Part shown: piece after piece, positions 7,272 to 14,467 of the stretch
Position numbering within the stretch: the first letter of the stretch is position 1
Layout: the number at the start of each line of letters is the position of its first letter
DNA from: an uncultured Selenomonadaceae bacterium
GTDB taxonomy: Bacteria > Bacillota > Negativicutes > Selenomonadales > Selenomonadaceae
Reading direction: 5' to 3'
Assembly (NCBI GenBank): GCA_905236665.1
Contig: CAJONF010000034.1
Coordinates: forward strand, 1 to 22,787
Length of the DNA stretch: 22,787 bases
Position numbers and translations under genes: made by a program
Notes under the pieces: generated by a model
Database searches by the model: none
What the model was told of the DNA's origin: nothing
Seen by the model: only the letters and a program-made list of their open reading frames with translations

Positions 7272-8057
7272 ATGAGCAAAATTTATCAGGCTTTTGCCGA
7301 CGAGAAAGCGTTTATTCCGTTTATAACGTGTGGAGATCCCGATTTGCAGACCACAGCCGCAGTTGTTCGCGCCGCAGTTGCCAATGGAGCTGATCTCGTC
7401 GAACTGGGCATACCTTTTTCAGATCCGACCGCGGAAGGCGTTGTTATTCAAGCGGCGAATTTGCGCGCATTGCAAGGCGGAGTAACCACGGACAAAATTT
7501 TCGACTTGGTGCGCGATTTGCGCCGCGATATTTCCGTTCCATTCGTGTTTATGACATATGCAAACGTGATTTTTTCTTATGGCGCGGAAAAATTTATCTC
7601 AACGTGCGCGGAAATTGGAATTGACGGATTAATTTTGCCGGATTTACCGTTTGAAGAGAAAGAAGAATTTTTGCCGCTGTGTCACAAATATAAAGTAGAT
7701 TTAATTTCGATGATTGCGCCGACTTCGGAAAATCGAATTGCAAAAATTGCCCGCGAAGCTGAAGGTTTTGTCTATATCGTGTCTAGTTTGGGTGTGACAG
7801 GCGTTCGCAGTGAAATTAAAACTGATTTGGCGTCGATTGTGGCAGCGGTTCGTAAAAATACAAAAATTCCGTGCGCGATTGGCTTTGGAATATCAACACC
7901 CGCGCAGGCACAAAAGATGGCAAAAATTTCAGATGGAGCTATTGTCGGCTCGGCGATTATAAAAATTTTGGCTAAATATGGCGCGAATTCTCCTAAATTT
8001 GTCGGCGAATACGTCCGCGAAATGAAAAATGCTGTAAGGGGGCTTAATCATGTTTAA
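7272..8057 (+). CDS. trpA: Tryptophan synthase alpha chain
   Basis: Cleaves indole-3-glycerol phosphate to indole and glyceraldehyde-3-phosphate; indole normally passes to TrpB. A TIM-barrel protein of 261 residues, the usual length. Recognisable blocks: IPFITCGDPD (15-24), LVELGIPFSDP (42-52), LQGGVTTDKIFD, YANVIFSYG, GLILPDLPFEE, VYIVSSLGVTG, and GFGIS near the phosphate site. The catalytic glutamate (Glu49 of the Salmonella enzyme) is E44. The catalytic aspartate (Asp60) is replaced by E55, within TAEGVV where many enzymes have ADGP; a similar TAEG form is, to my recollection, known in other Firmicutes. No trpB or other trp gene is in the window. The last 8 bases overlap the next gene, so translation is coupled to a transporter lipoprotein, an odd partner. 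Ribosome site AAGGAG precedes the ATG. Confidence 0.93.
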   Translation: MSKIYQAFADEKAFIPFITCGDPDLQTTAAVVRAAVANGADLVELGIPFSDPTAEGVVIQAANLRALQGGVTTDKIFDLVRDLRRDISVPFVFMTYANVIFSYGAEKFISTCAEIGIDGLILPDLPFEEKEEFLPLCHKYKVDLISMIAPTSENRIAKIAREAEGFVYIVSSLGVTGVRSEIKTDLASIVAAVRKNTKIPCAIGFGISTPAQAQKMAKISDGAIVGSAIIKILAKYGANSPKFVGEYVREMKNAVRGLNHV

Positions 8058-9072
8058 AAAATTTTTCATGGCGATTTTTTTGCTCGTTGCGATGATTTTT
8101 ACCGGTTGCGGCGGCGAAAAATCTACAGACACTGGCAACGCGGATAAAAATTCCGCCAATAAGCTCGTAATTTACACTTCGATGAAAGAATCTTTAATCG
8201 GCGGGATTGTCGAAGGTTTCAAAGCTAAAAATCCCGGCATTGAAGTCGATTGGCAGTCGGCGGGCGCAGGAAAAATTATGGCAAAACTTGAAGCCGAGCG
8301 TCAAAGCGGACATTTAATGGCAGATATCATTTGGACAAGCGAAGTTCCCGATTTTTATCAGATGAAAAACGACGGCTTGCTTGAACAATATCAACCTGCG
8401 GGCTTTGAAGAACTTTTAAATCCGTTCGACGACTACGACGGCTCGTTCACCGCCGCGAGATTGGGCACGCTGGGCATTGTGATTAACACGGAAAAGGTTG
8501 ATACGCCGCCCGCTAGCTGGGAAACGATTGCAACCGACGCGCTGTATAAAAATTCGTTCGGAATTGCTGACCCTGCGCTCTCTGGCACAGCTTTTATGAG
8601 TATTGCGCTTTTGGAAAAGCAATTCGGCTGGGATTATATCGTTAAATTGCACGACAACGGCGCGACAAAAAGTAAAGGTTCCGGTCGCGTGGTCGATGAT
8701 ACTGCTGACGGAGTTTTGAACGCGTGTTTGGGCGTCGATTACATTACTGCTGGCAAAATCGATAAAGGTGCGCCGCTAAAAATGGTTTATCCGCATGAAT
8801 TGTTGATGGTTCCTAGTCCCGTGGCAATTTTTAAAGACGCTGACCATAAAGACAACGCTAAAAAATTTGTAGATTATTTAATGTCGCAAGAAGCTCAACA
8901 AAAAGTCGCTGAGGCTGGAACGGTTCCTGTTCGCCGCGATATTCAAATGCCGGAAAAATATAATCTGCCAATGCCTGAAGATGCTTTGAACAACGGAATT
9001 AAGATAAATTATTCAGAAGTGCTCGAAAAGAAAGATGAAACGATTAAAAATTTTTCCAATCTGTTCAAATAA
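8050..9072 (+). CDS. Iron(III)-type ABC substrate-binding lipoprotein
   Basis: Extracytoplasmic solute-binding protein of the bacterial family that carries Fe3+ (FbpA/FutA-like) and some polyamines or phosphonates. The N-terminus MFKKFFMAIFLLVAMIFTGCGG is a lipoprotein signal with the modified cysteine at residue 20. The mature protein begins with a glycine- and charge-rich linker, then LVIYTSMKESLIGGIVEGFK, the family's first strand and helix, then IIWTSEVPDFYQMKNDGLLEQY and a C-terminal DYLMSQEAQQKVAEAGTVPVR block that is very typical of this group. The length (340) fits. No permease or ATPase follows: the next feature is a strong terminator, so the transporter must be completed elsewhere. 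The gene starts inside the end of trpA. The ligand cannot be decided from motifs. Confidence 0.88.
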   Translation: MFKKFFMAIFLLVAMIFTGCGGEKSTDTGNADKNSANKLVIYTSMKESLIGGIVEGFKAKNPGIEVDWQSAGAGKIMAKLEAERQSGHLMADIIWTSEVPDFYQMKNDGLLEQYQPAGFEELLNPFDDYDGSFTAARLGTLGIVINTEKVDTPPASWETIATDALYKNSFGIADPALSGTAFMSIALLEKQFGWDYIVKLHDNGATKSKGSGRVVDDTADGVLNACLGVDYITAGKIDKGAPLKMVYPHELLMVPSPVAIFKDADHKDNAKKFVDYLMSQEAQQKVAEAGTVPVRRDIQMPEKYNLPMPEDALNNGIKINYSEVLEKKDETIKNFSNLFK

Positions 9073-9092
9073 ATTCATTCAGCCGAAAATTA

Positions 9093-9126
9093 TCCCACGA
9101 CAAAAAATTTCGTCGCGGGATTTTTT
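9093..9126 (+). terminator. Rho-independent terminator after the lipoprotein gene
   Basis: TCCCACGAC (9093-9101) pairs with GTCGCGGGA (9112-9120) with one mismatch, followed by TTTTTT. It ends the trpA-lipoprotein transcript. Confidence 0.85.
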
Positions 9127-9228
9127 ATTCTTTGGTCTATAACTATATTTCATGCAGGAAAAGATTTTTTTTCGTGGAATAAAGCTAAAATTAATTTTAA
9201 GACTGTGAACTTAAAGGAGCGAATCAAT

Positions 9229-10527
9229 TTGAAAGCAGACGGAGTTTTTCCTACAATCGGGAGCAAATACGACCAGTTGACGGGGCTTTATAATCGCGAA
9301 TCTTTTTACCGAGAAGCTGCTTTGCTCCTTGGAGCGCGTTACGACGTGGATTATTGTATTGTTTGCATGGATATTAGCTGTTTTAAAATTATAAACGATC
9401 TTTTTCACATGGATACGGGCAATTTGATATTGAAAACAGCGGCTGAATATATAAAAACTTTGCTGAATCCGCGAACTTCTATAAGTTGTCGCTCCGACGC
9501 CGATCATTTTATTTTGTGCGTGCCCACGGAAGAACTCCAAATAGAAAAAATTATCAGCGACCTTGATAAAAAAATGCAATCGCTTCATATAAGTCACAAC
9601 ATTTTATTTTTTGCAGGGATTTATTCGGTTGATAAGCGCGATTTGCCGATTGATCAGATGTGCGACCGCGCCGGCATGGCTTTAAAACGGATAAAGGGCA
9701 GTTATTTGACGCGTTACGCCTATTACGATGCAAAAATGCGCGATCAAATGATTGAAGAACTTTTGATAAGCGGAAATTTGGAAACTGCACTCTTGGAACA
9801 CCAATTCACAATCTTTTTGCAACCGATTTTTGACCCGCATAAAAATGTTGTCATCAGCGCGGAAGCTTTGGTGCGCTGGTTCCACCCGATTCATGGCATG
9901 GTTTCGCCGGGCAAATTTATTCCTGTCTGTGAACGCAATGGCTTTATCGTCCGCCTTGATCGTTTTGTTTGGGAAGAAGCTTGCAGAGTTCAGCGCAAAA
10001 GACTTGATGAAGGCAAAAAAGTCGTGCCAATCTCCGTAAATTTATCGCGTTTGAACTTTTACAGCCTCGACCTGCCGGATTTTTTGTCATTGCTTTTGGC
10101 AAAATACGATTTAGAGCCGTGGATGCTTAAACTCGAAGTCACTGAGAGCGCGTACACCGATAATCAGCTACAACTTTTAGATATGATTTCAACGTTCAAG
10201 AGTTTAGGTTTTTCGGTATTAATGGACGATTTCGGTTCGGGTTATTCGTCGCTGAATATGTTAAAAGATATGCCGCTCGACACAATAAAAGTTGACATGG
10301 CGTTTATCCGCGAATTAGAAAAATCCGAGCGCGTGGCAGTAATTTTAAAATTTGTCGTCGAATTAGCAGAGGCTTTAGGTATGGGCGTTGTAATAGAAGG
10401 CGTGGAAACTAAAAAACAATGCGATTACGTGGCAAGTTTGGGAGATGTGGCGATTCAAGGCTATTATTTCTCCAGACCGTTGCCGATACCGGATTACGAA
10501 AAACTTTTGGATAAATACCCGTTATAA
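9229..10527 (+). CDS. Degenerate GGDEF plus EAL domain protein, predicted c-di-GMP phosphodiesterase
   Basis: Soluble two-domain signalling protein. The GGDEF-like domain covers roughly residues 15-170 (DQLTGLYNR, then MDISCFKIINDLFHMDTGN), but its active-site motif is SDADHF instead of GGDEF, so it should not make c-di-GMP; it may bind GTP as a regulator. The EAL domain (about 180-430) keeps the expected residues: EALVRW, the Asn in SVNLSR, the Glu in LEVTES, DDFGSG, the Lys in DTIKVD, the Glu in IEGVET and the Gln in IQGYYFSRP. It should therefore hydrolyse c-di-GMP to pGpG. There is no sensor or membrane domain. I place the start at TTG 9229, 8 bases after AAAGGAG; a GTG at 9205 lies upstream of that site and is less likely. 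No receiver or PAS partner is adjacent. Confidence 0.9.
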   Translation: MKADGVFPTIGSKYDQLTGLYNRESFYREAALLLGARYDVDYCIVCMDISCFKIINDLFHMDTGNLILKTAAEYIKTLLNPRTSISCRSDADHFILCVPTEELQIEKIISDLDKKMQSLHISHNILFFAGIYSVDKRDLPIDQMCDRAGMALKRIKGSYLTRYAYYDAKMRDQMIEELLISGNLETALLEHQFTIFLQPIFDPHKNVVISAEALVRWFHPIHGMVSPGKFIPVCERNGFIVRLDRFVWEEACRVQRKRLDEGKKVVPISVNLSRLNFYSLDLPDFLSLLLAKYDLEPWMLKLEVTESAYTDNQLQLLDMISTFKSLGFSVLMDDFGSGYSSLNMLKDMPLDTIKVDMAFIRELEKSERVAVILKFVVELAEALGMGVVIEGVETKKQCDYVASLGDVAIQGYYFSRPLPIPDYEKLLDKYPL

Positions 10528-10541
10528 TTTTCAATGCAAAC

Positions 10542-10572
10542 AAAAAAACCCGTGCAAGCGGGCTTTTTTTTG
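10542..10572. terminator. Bidirectional terminator between the EAL gene and speE
   Basis: A CCCG (10549-10552) and CGGG (10559-10562) stem is flanked by an A-run on the left and a T-run on the right, so it can serve both converging transcripts. The core stem is short. Confidence 0.75.
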
Positions 10573-10580
10573 TCATAGAT

Positions 10581-11432
10581 TTATTCGGCGGCAAGAAGAG
10601 TTTTTATAACATAAGTGGGCAAAGCGAATGCGCCAACGTGAATTTTTGTGTTGTAGTATTTTGTCTGCAGGTTTAAAGCGTTCCAGTGCGAGAAATTTAC
10701 GGCGTTGGTCGGGTGAAATTTTTTCGACGCAAAACCAAAAAGCCATTGTCCCGCCGGATATGTCGGAATGTGAATTTGATAAACTCGAACAATCGGAAAA
10801 GAAGTCGTCAACCGTTTGTGAGCGCGTTGCATTGCGGCGGCGTCGCGTGAATAAAAAGGATTTTCGTGCTGATTAACCATAATTCCGCCTTCGCGCAGGG
10901 CATTAAAACAATTTCCATAAAATTCTTTGGTAAAAAGTCCTTCGCCAACGCCAAAAGGATCTGTCGAATCTATAATAATCAAATCGTATTCATCAGCTTT
11001 TCGGCGAATAAATTTCAGCCCGTCCGCGAAAAAAATTTCCACGCGTGGATTATCTAAGCAGGCAGCAGTTTGCGGAATAAATTTTTTACAGGCGCGAACA
11101 ACCGTTTCATCAATCTCGACCAGATCAATTTTTTCTATCGTGTCGTATTTTAAAAGTTCACGCGCAGAACCACCATCACCGCCGCCGACCAGCAAAACTT
11201 TTTTTATTTCGGGATTAACGCAAAGCGGAACATGAGTAATCATTTCGTGATAAATAAATTCGTCGCGCTCCGTTATCATGATTCGCCCGTCAAAAACCAA
11301 AATCCGCCCGAATTCCGCCGAATCAAAAATATCTACGCGCTGAAATTCGCTGGTTTCACTGAAAAGTTGTTTGTCGACCTTTAAAGAAAAGCTCACGTTG
11401 GGTGTATGTTGCTCGGTGAACCAAAGCTCCAT
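10581..11432 (-). CDS. speE: Spermidine synthase (polyamine aminopropyltransferase)
   Basis: Transfers the aminopropyl group of decarboxylated S-adenosylmethionine to putrescine, giving spermidine; cytoplasmic. A 283-residue protein with the family order: N-terminal beta domain (MELWFTEQHTPNVSFSLKV), DEFIYHEM (57-64), the nucleotide loop GGGDGG (83-88), LVEID with its acidic ligand at about 104-108, and the catalytic segment IIIDSTDP with D155 and D158. PAGQWLFGFASK near residue 230 is also typical. The start is ATG with AGGAGG upstream. No speD lies beside it, so decarboxylated SAM must come from a gene elsewhere. It is divergent from the small gene at 11483, and the two start regions share only about 50 bases. 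Confidence 0.95.
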   Translation of the reverse strand: MELWFTEQHTPNVSFSLKVDKQLFSETSEFQRVDIFDSAEFGRILVFDGRIMITERDEFIYHEMITHVPLCVNPEIKKVLLVGGGDGGSARELLKYDTIEKIDLVEIDETVVRACKKFIPQTAACLDNPRVEIFFADGLKFIRRKADEYDLIIIDSTDPFGVGEGLFTKEFYGNCFNALREGGIMVNQHENPFYSRDAAAMQRAHKRLTTSFPIVRVYQIHIPTYPAGQWLFGFASKKFHPTNAVNFSHWNALNLQTKYYNTKIHVGAFALPTYVIKTLLAAE

Positions 11433-11460
11433 TTGAAAACCTCCTAAAAAATGTTATAAT
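11433..11460 (+). promoter_or_regulatory. Sigma-70-type promoter for the 11483 gene
   Basis: TTGAAA (11433-11438), a 16-base spacer and TATAAT (11455-11460) with an extended TG two bases before it. Transcription would begin near 11467, at or just inside the ribosome site GGAAGGAG, giving a leader of about 16 bases. The -35 box abuts the speE start codon. Confidence 0.65.
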
Positions 11461-11482
11461 TTTTGCGGAAGGAGTGATTAAA

Positions 11483-11986
11483 ATGCATGAACTGACTAAA
11501 AATTTGCGGCGCAAAGAATACAATCCGTGCGGCGATTTGACCGGCAGGGAACGCGAAATTTGCGACGAGGCAACAAAAAATTATTTTAATTTGCCGTTCG
11601 TGGAAGTTATGCGGGCTATTTCCATTAAAAATCTCGCTGAACTGGAAAATGAAAAAAATTTTTCTAACGTTGACGCGCTAAAAAATTGGGCGAATTATAA
11701 TCTCAGCGACGACGAGCGGCGGGCAAATTTAAATTTTGACACGTTTACGCCCCTGCAAGCCGGTTTGTCGAAATATTTCGTTCACATTCTCTTTGAAAAT
11801 CGCTACAATATTCATTACAACGCGCTGATTTCTTATTGTCAGACGCTGGACGAAAAACTTTTTCCAAACAATTTGTCAGCAGAAGAATTGGAACGAAAAA
11901 TAAACTCAATCGCCCAGCAAGCGAATCATTCTGCGACGATAAACGCGCTTACTGAAGAATTTTTGAACTTTTTAGCGGCATTTTAG
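11483..11986 (+). CDS. Hypothetical protein, 167 residues
   Basis: Family not recognised. The start at ATG 11483 is chosen because GGAAGGAG (11467-11474) is 8 bases upstream; a GTG at 11474 lies inside that site. The product is soluble, mostly helical and acidic, without signal peptide or membrane segment. Visible features are an N-terminal NPCGDLTGREREICDEA with two cysteines and a C-terminal helical stretch of about 40 residues ending in a hydrophobic LNFLAAF. Codon use agrees with the neighbours. Its stop overlaps the stop of convergent plsC by 3-4 bases and no terminator separates them, so the two transcripts must overlap. It has its own promoter. No function can be assigned. Confidence 0.7.
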   Translation: MHELTKNLRRKEYNPCGDLTGREREICDEATKNYFNLPFVEVMRAISIKNLAELENEKNFSNVDALKNWANYNLSDDERRANLNFDTFTPLQAGLSKYFVHILFENRYNIHYNALISYCQTLDEKLFPNNLSAEELERKINSIAQQANHSATINALTEEFLNFLAAF

Positions 11987-12579
11987 GCTTTTGACTTCAA
12001 TTTTGCAATCTCATTCATAATTTCCTGCGCGAAATTTTCCAAGGCGTCTTTATCCTTAGTGGAGCCGGAAAATTTCATCGGCTTACCGTAAATGACAGCC
12101 AAGCGCGGGAATTTTTTTTCGCTGGAAAAAATTTTTTCAGTATTTACAATCGCGGCGGGAATAATTTTAGATTTTGTCATTGCCGCGATTAAACTAACGC
12201 CGGATTCTGCTTTACCGAGCTTGCCGGTTTTTGAGCGCGTGCCTTCCGGAAAAATTCCAAAACATTTGCCGTCTTTTAAAATTTTTATCGCGGTTTTTAT
12301 CGCAGATTTATCAGCCGCGCCGCGTTTTACGGGGAAAACGTGCAATAATCTACAAATTTTAGCCATAATCGGATTTTTAAAGAGTTCTTCCTTGCCCATA
12401 TAATTAATTTCGCGGTCAATGAATGTGCCCAAAAACGGCGGATCCCAGTTGCTCACGTGATTTGCCGCCAGAATGAACGAGCCGTCCTTTGGAATATTTT
12501 CTGCGCCGATTACGTCCGTTTTTAAAATTTTTCCGAACCAAATACGGCATAAAATTTTAAAAAATTTATAAAAAGTCAT
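11983..12579 (-). CDS. plsC: 1-acyl-sn-glycerol-3-phosphate acyltransferase
   Basis: Adds the second acyl chain to lysophosphatidic acid to make phosphatidic acid, at the cytoplasmic membrane. A 198-residue protein with the acyltransferase motifs in order: NHVSNWD (residues 40-46, the HxxxxD catalytic pair H41/D46), a VFPVKRG block, FPEGTRSKTG near 112-121, and the later IIPAAIVNTE. The N-terminal hydrophobic helix (FYKFFKILCRIWFG) would anchor it. Its ATG overlaps the end of cmk by 4 bases, so the two are translationally coupled; cmk-plsC adjacency is a common arrangement in Firmicutes. The converging gene at 11483 ends within its stop codon. Confidence 0.9.
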   Translation of the reverse strand: MTFYKFFKILCRIWFGKILKTDVIGAENIPKDGSFILAANHVSNWDPPFLGTFIDREINYMGKEELFKNPIMAKICRLLHVFPVKRGAADKSAIKTAIKILKDGKCFGIFPEGTRSKTGKLGKAESGVSLIAAMTKSKIIPAAIVNTEKIFSSEKKFPRLAVIYGKPMKFSGSTKDKDALENFAQEIMNEIAKLKSKA

Positions 12580-13208
12580 TTTGCAAGCCTCAAAATTTCC
12601 AAAACGACTTCTTCTATCGTCATATTCGTCGAATCAATTAAAATCGCGTCAGGTGCTTGGGCAAGCGGTGCAATTTCGCGTTCAGAATCCTGTTTATCGC
12701 GCAGAGTAATTTCTTTTTTTATTTGTTCTAAATCCGCCGCGAAATTTTTTGATTTTAACTCCTCAAAACGCCGCCGCGCTCGCTCATCAACCGACGCCGT
12801 TAAAAAAATTTTCAAATCAGCATTCGGTAAAACTTGTGTACCGATGTCGCGTCCGTCCATGATAACTTTTCCGCTTTTTGCCATGTCGCGTTGCAATTCA
12901 GTTAATTTTTTCCGAACAAAACCAAATTTCGCCACGTCCGATGCTCCACGGCTAACTTCCGGCGTGCGAATTTCTTTAGTAACGTCACGCCCGTCAAGAA
13001 AAACTTTTCCAAACGCGTCCAAACGAATTTCAATGTCTTTTAGCAAATTTTCGTCAAGATTTTTTCCGCTTTGCAAAACTTTTAACGCCACTGCGCGATA
13101 CATTGCGCCCGTATCAATATAAGTGTAGCCCAATCGCGCCGCGCAAATTTTTGAGACGGTACTTTTACCTGCACCAGCCGGACCGTCTACCGCAATAATT
13201 TTTTTCAT
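12576..13208 (-). CDS. cmk: Cytidylate kinase
   Basis: Phosphorylates CMP and dCMP with ATP, recycling pyrimidine nucleotides released by lipid and RNA turnover; cytoplasmic. A P-loop GPAGAGKST lies at residues 9-17, followed by CAARLGYTYIDTGAMYRA, the CMP-binding motif DGRDIGTQVLPNADLKIFLTAS, and the LID-region RARRRFEEL, with REIAPLAQAPDAILIDST near the end. At 210 residues it is slightly shorter than the E. coli enzyme. Ribosome site GAGGGAG precedes the ATG. It is the first gene of a two-gene unit with plsC. A possible promoter with a TATAAA box lies upstream, but its spacing is poor, so I do not list it. Confidence 0.95.
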   Translation of the reverse strand: MKKIIAVDGPAGAGKSTVSKICAARLGYTYIDTGAMYRAVALKVLQSGKNLDENLLKDIEIRLDAFGKVFLDGRDVTKEIRTPEVSRGASDVAKFGFVRKKLTELQRDMAKSGKVIMDGRDIGTQVLPNADLKIFLTASVDERARRRFEELKSKNFAADLEQIKKEITLRDKQDSEREIAPLAQAPDAILIDSTNMTIEEVVLEILRLAK

Positions 13209-13285
13209 AAAAATTTCTCCCTCGATTTTTTATACTCAGTTTCAAGATTATTTTATCAAAAAAATTTTTATCTGCAAACGAAGAA

Positions 13286-13308
13286 GACGCCCGAAATTTT
13301 CGGACGCC
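13286..13308. terminator. Hairpin between cmk and rplT, probable terminator
   Basis: GACGCCCG pairs with CGGACGCC (with G-U pairs) around AAATTTT. It lies just past the rplT stop and so should end the infC-rpmI-rplT transcript, but the T-run is better on the plus side (TTTATTTTTT), where no gene reads toward it. Confidence 0.6.
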
Positions 13309-13328
13309 TTTATTTTTTGCATAACACC

Positions 13329-13682
13329 TTAAATATTTTCTTTAGCAACGGCAACGAGTTTTTCAAAAGCCGCCGCGTCATTGACAGCCATATCGGCCAT
13401 CATCTTACGGTCAACAGCAACGCCAGCTTTTGTCAAGCCGCAGATTAATTTGCTGTAAGAAATGCCGTTAATACGAGCCGCCGCGTTAATGCGGGCAATC
13501 CACAGGCGGCGGAACTCGCGCTTTTTAACTCTGCGGTCACGGTGGGCATATTGCCCGGCCTTCATGATTGATTCATTGGCTTTTTTGAATTGTTTGCTCC
13601 TGGCACCGCGATAGCCCTTAGCCAGCTTTAGGATTTTTTTATGGCGTCTGTGTGCTGTGACACCGGTCTTTACTCTTGGCAA
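13329..13682 (-). CDS. rplT: Large ribosomal subunit protein bL20
   Basis: Early-assembling protein of the 50S subunit that binds 23S rRNA; in several bacteria it also represses its own operon by binding a leader RNA. At 117 residues it has the normal length. Family blocks are PRVKTGVTAHRRHKKILKLA, GYRGARSKQFKKANES, RRVKKREFRRLWIARINAA and NGISYSKLICGL. The start codon is TTG, 7 bases after GGAGGG; no ATG is available nearby. It is the last gene of infC-rpmI-rplT, 25 bases after rpmI. Confidence 0.97.
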   Translation of the reverse strand: MPRVKTGVTAHRRHKKILKLAKGYRGARSKQFKKANESIMKAGQYAHRDRRVKKREFRRLWIARINAAARINGISYSKLICGLTKAGVAVDRKMMADMAVNDAAAFEKLVAVAKENI

Positions 13683-13707
13683 GATAATTCCCTCCGTTCA
13701 AAAAGTT

Positions 13708-13905
13708 TTAAACATAAGGAAGCATTTTCCTTACGCGTGCGCGATCAGCCGCCGAAGCAAGCGTCGCCTTGCGGAGATTTCTCTTGCGTTTGCGGGTCTT
13801 CTTTTCCAGAATATGGCTTTTATATGCTTTGTTGCGTTTGAATTCACCGCTACCGGTCACGTGGAAACGTTTAGCTGTTGCGCGATGTGTCTTGATTTTG
13901 GGCAC
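13708..13905 (-). CDS. rpmI: Large ribosomal subunit protein bL35
   Basis: Small basic protein of the 50S subunit, 65 residues, beginning PKIKTHRATAKRFHVTGSGE and containing the family's KRNKAYKSHIL and KTRKRKRNLRK stretches. The start codon is GTG, placed by AAGGAGG about 8 bases upstream. The ribosome site and the first 12 codons lie inside the 3' end of infC (35-base overlap), so translation is likely coupled to infC. Confidence 0.97.
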   Translation of the reverse strand: MPKIKTHRATAKRFHVTGSGEFKRNKAYKSHILEKKTRKRKRNLRKATLASAADRARVRKMLPYV

Positions 13906-14467
13906 CGCTGTCCCCTCCTTTTGTATTAGTGCTTTTCTTGGTCTTTTGCGCCTTCTGTGCCTTAGGAGAGAGAATCATCGTCATATTCTTGCCCTCAAGT
14001 TTAGCGGCACGCTCGACGGTCACGACATTTTCAAGAGCTTTGGCAAGATTGCCCAAAAGTTCGCTACCCAATTCCGGATGCGATAATTCACGCCCACGAA
14101 ACATAATCGTAACTTTGACTTTGTTGCCCTCTTCAACGAAACGCTGTGCACTTTTGAGTTTAACTTCAAAGTCGTGTTGCTCGATATTCGGGCGGAGTTT
14201 AACTTCTTTAATCGTGATAATTTTCTGCTTCTTGCGGACTTCCTTTTCGCGCTTTTGCTGTTCATAACGATATTTGCCAAAGTCCATAATCCTGCAAACA
14301 GGTGGTCTGGCTTTGGGTGCAACCTCGACCAAGTCAAGGTGCTTTTCTTCAGCAAGTCTAAGCGCATCCCGCGTCAGCATGACGCCGAGCTGTTCGCCAT
14401 TCGCGTCGGTCACTCGAACCTCGCGAATACGAATCTCCTCATTGATTCTCAAACTGTCCCTACTAAT
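13871..14467 (-). CDS. infC: Translation initiation factor IF-3 with ATT start and C-terminal extension
   Basis: IF-3 binds the 30S subunit and rejects mismatched start codons. Typical blocks are SLRINEEIRIREVRVTDANG, APKARPPVCRIMDFGKYRYE, the basic linker QKREKEVRKKQK, and a C-domain with VKVTIMFRGRE. The open frame extends upstream to 14623, but the extra 52 codons run through the leader and have no family similarity. The ribosome site GGGAGGTG (14475-14482) points to ATT at 14465-14467, giving (M)SRDSLRINEE. An ATT start is the classic infC autoregulation device known from E. coli. After MTMILSPKAQK, where many IF-3 proteins end, about 30 low-complexity residues (K, T, S, G, Q) continue into the rpmI gene. 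Own promoter and leader upstream. Confidence 0.93.
   Translation of the reverse strand: MSRDSLRINEEIRIREVRVTDANGEQLGVMLTRDALRLAEEKHLDLVEVAPKARPPVCRIMDFGKYRYEQQKREKEVRKKQKIITIKEVKLRPNIEQHDFEVKLKSAQRFVEEGNKVKVTIMFRGRELSHPELGSELLGNLAKALENVVTVERAAKLEGKNMTMILSPKAQKAQKTKKSTNTKGGDSGAQNQDTSRNS

Noticed and set aside
7272..9072. A complete iron ABC transporter operon
   Set aside because: Only the binding protein is present; trpA precedes it and a strong terminator follows.
9205..9228. GTG at 9205 as start of the EAL protein
   Set aside because: The ribosome site AAAGGAG at 9214-9220 lies after it and is correctly spaced for the TTG at 9229.
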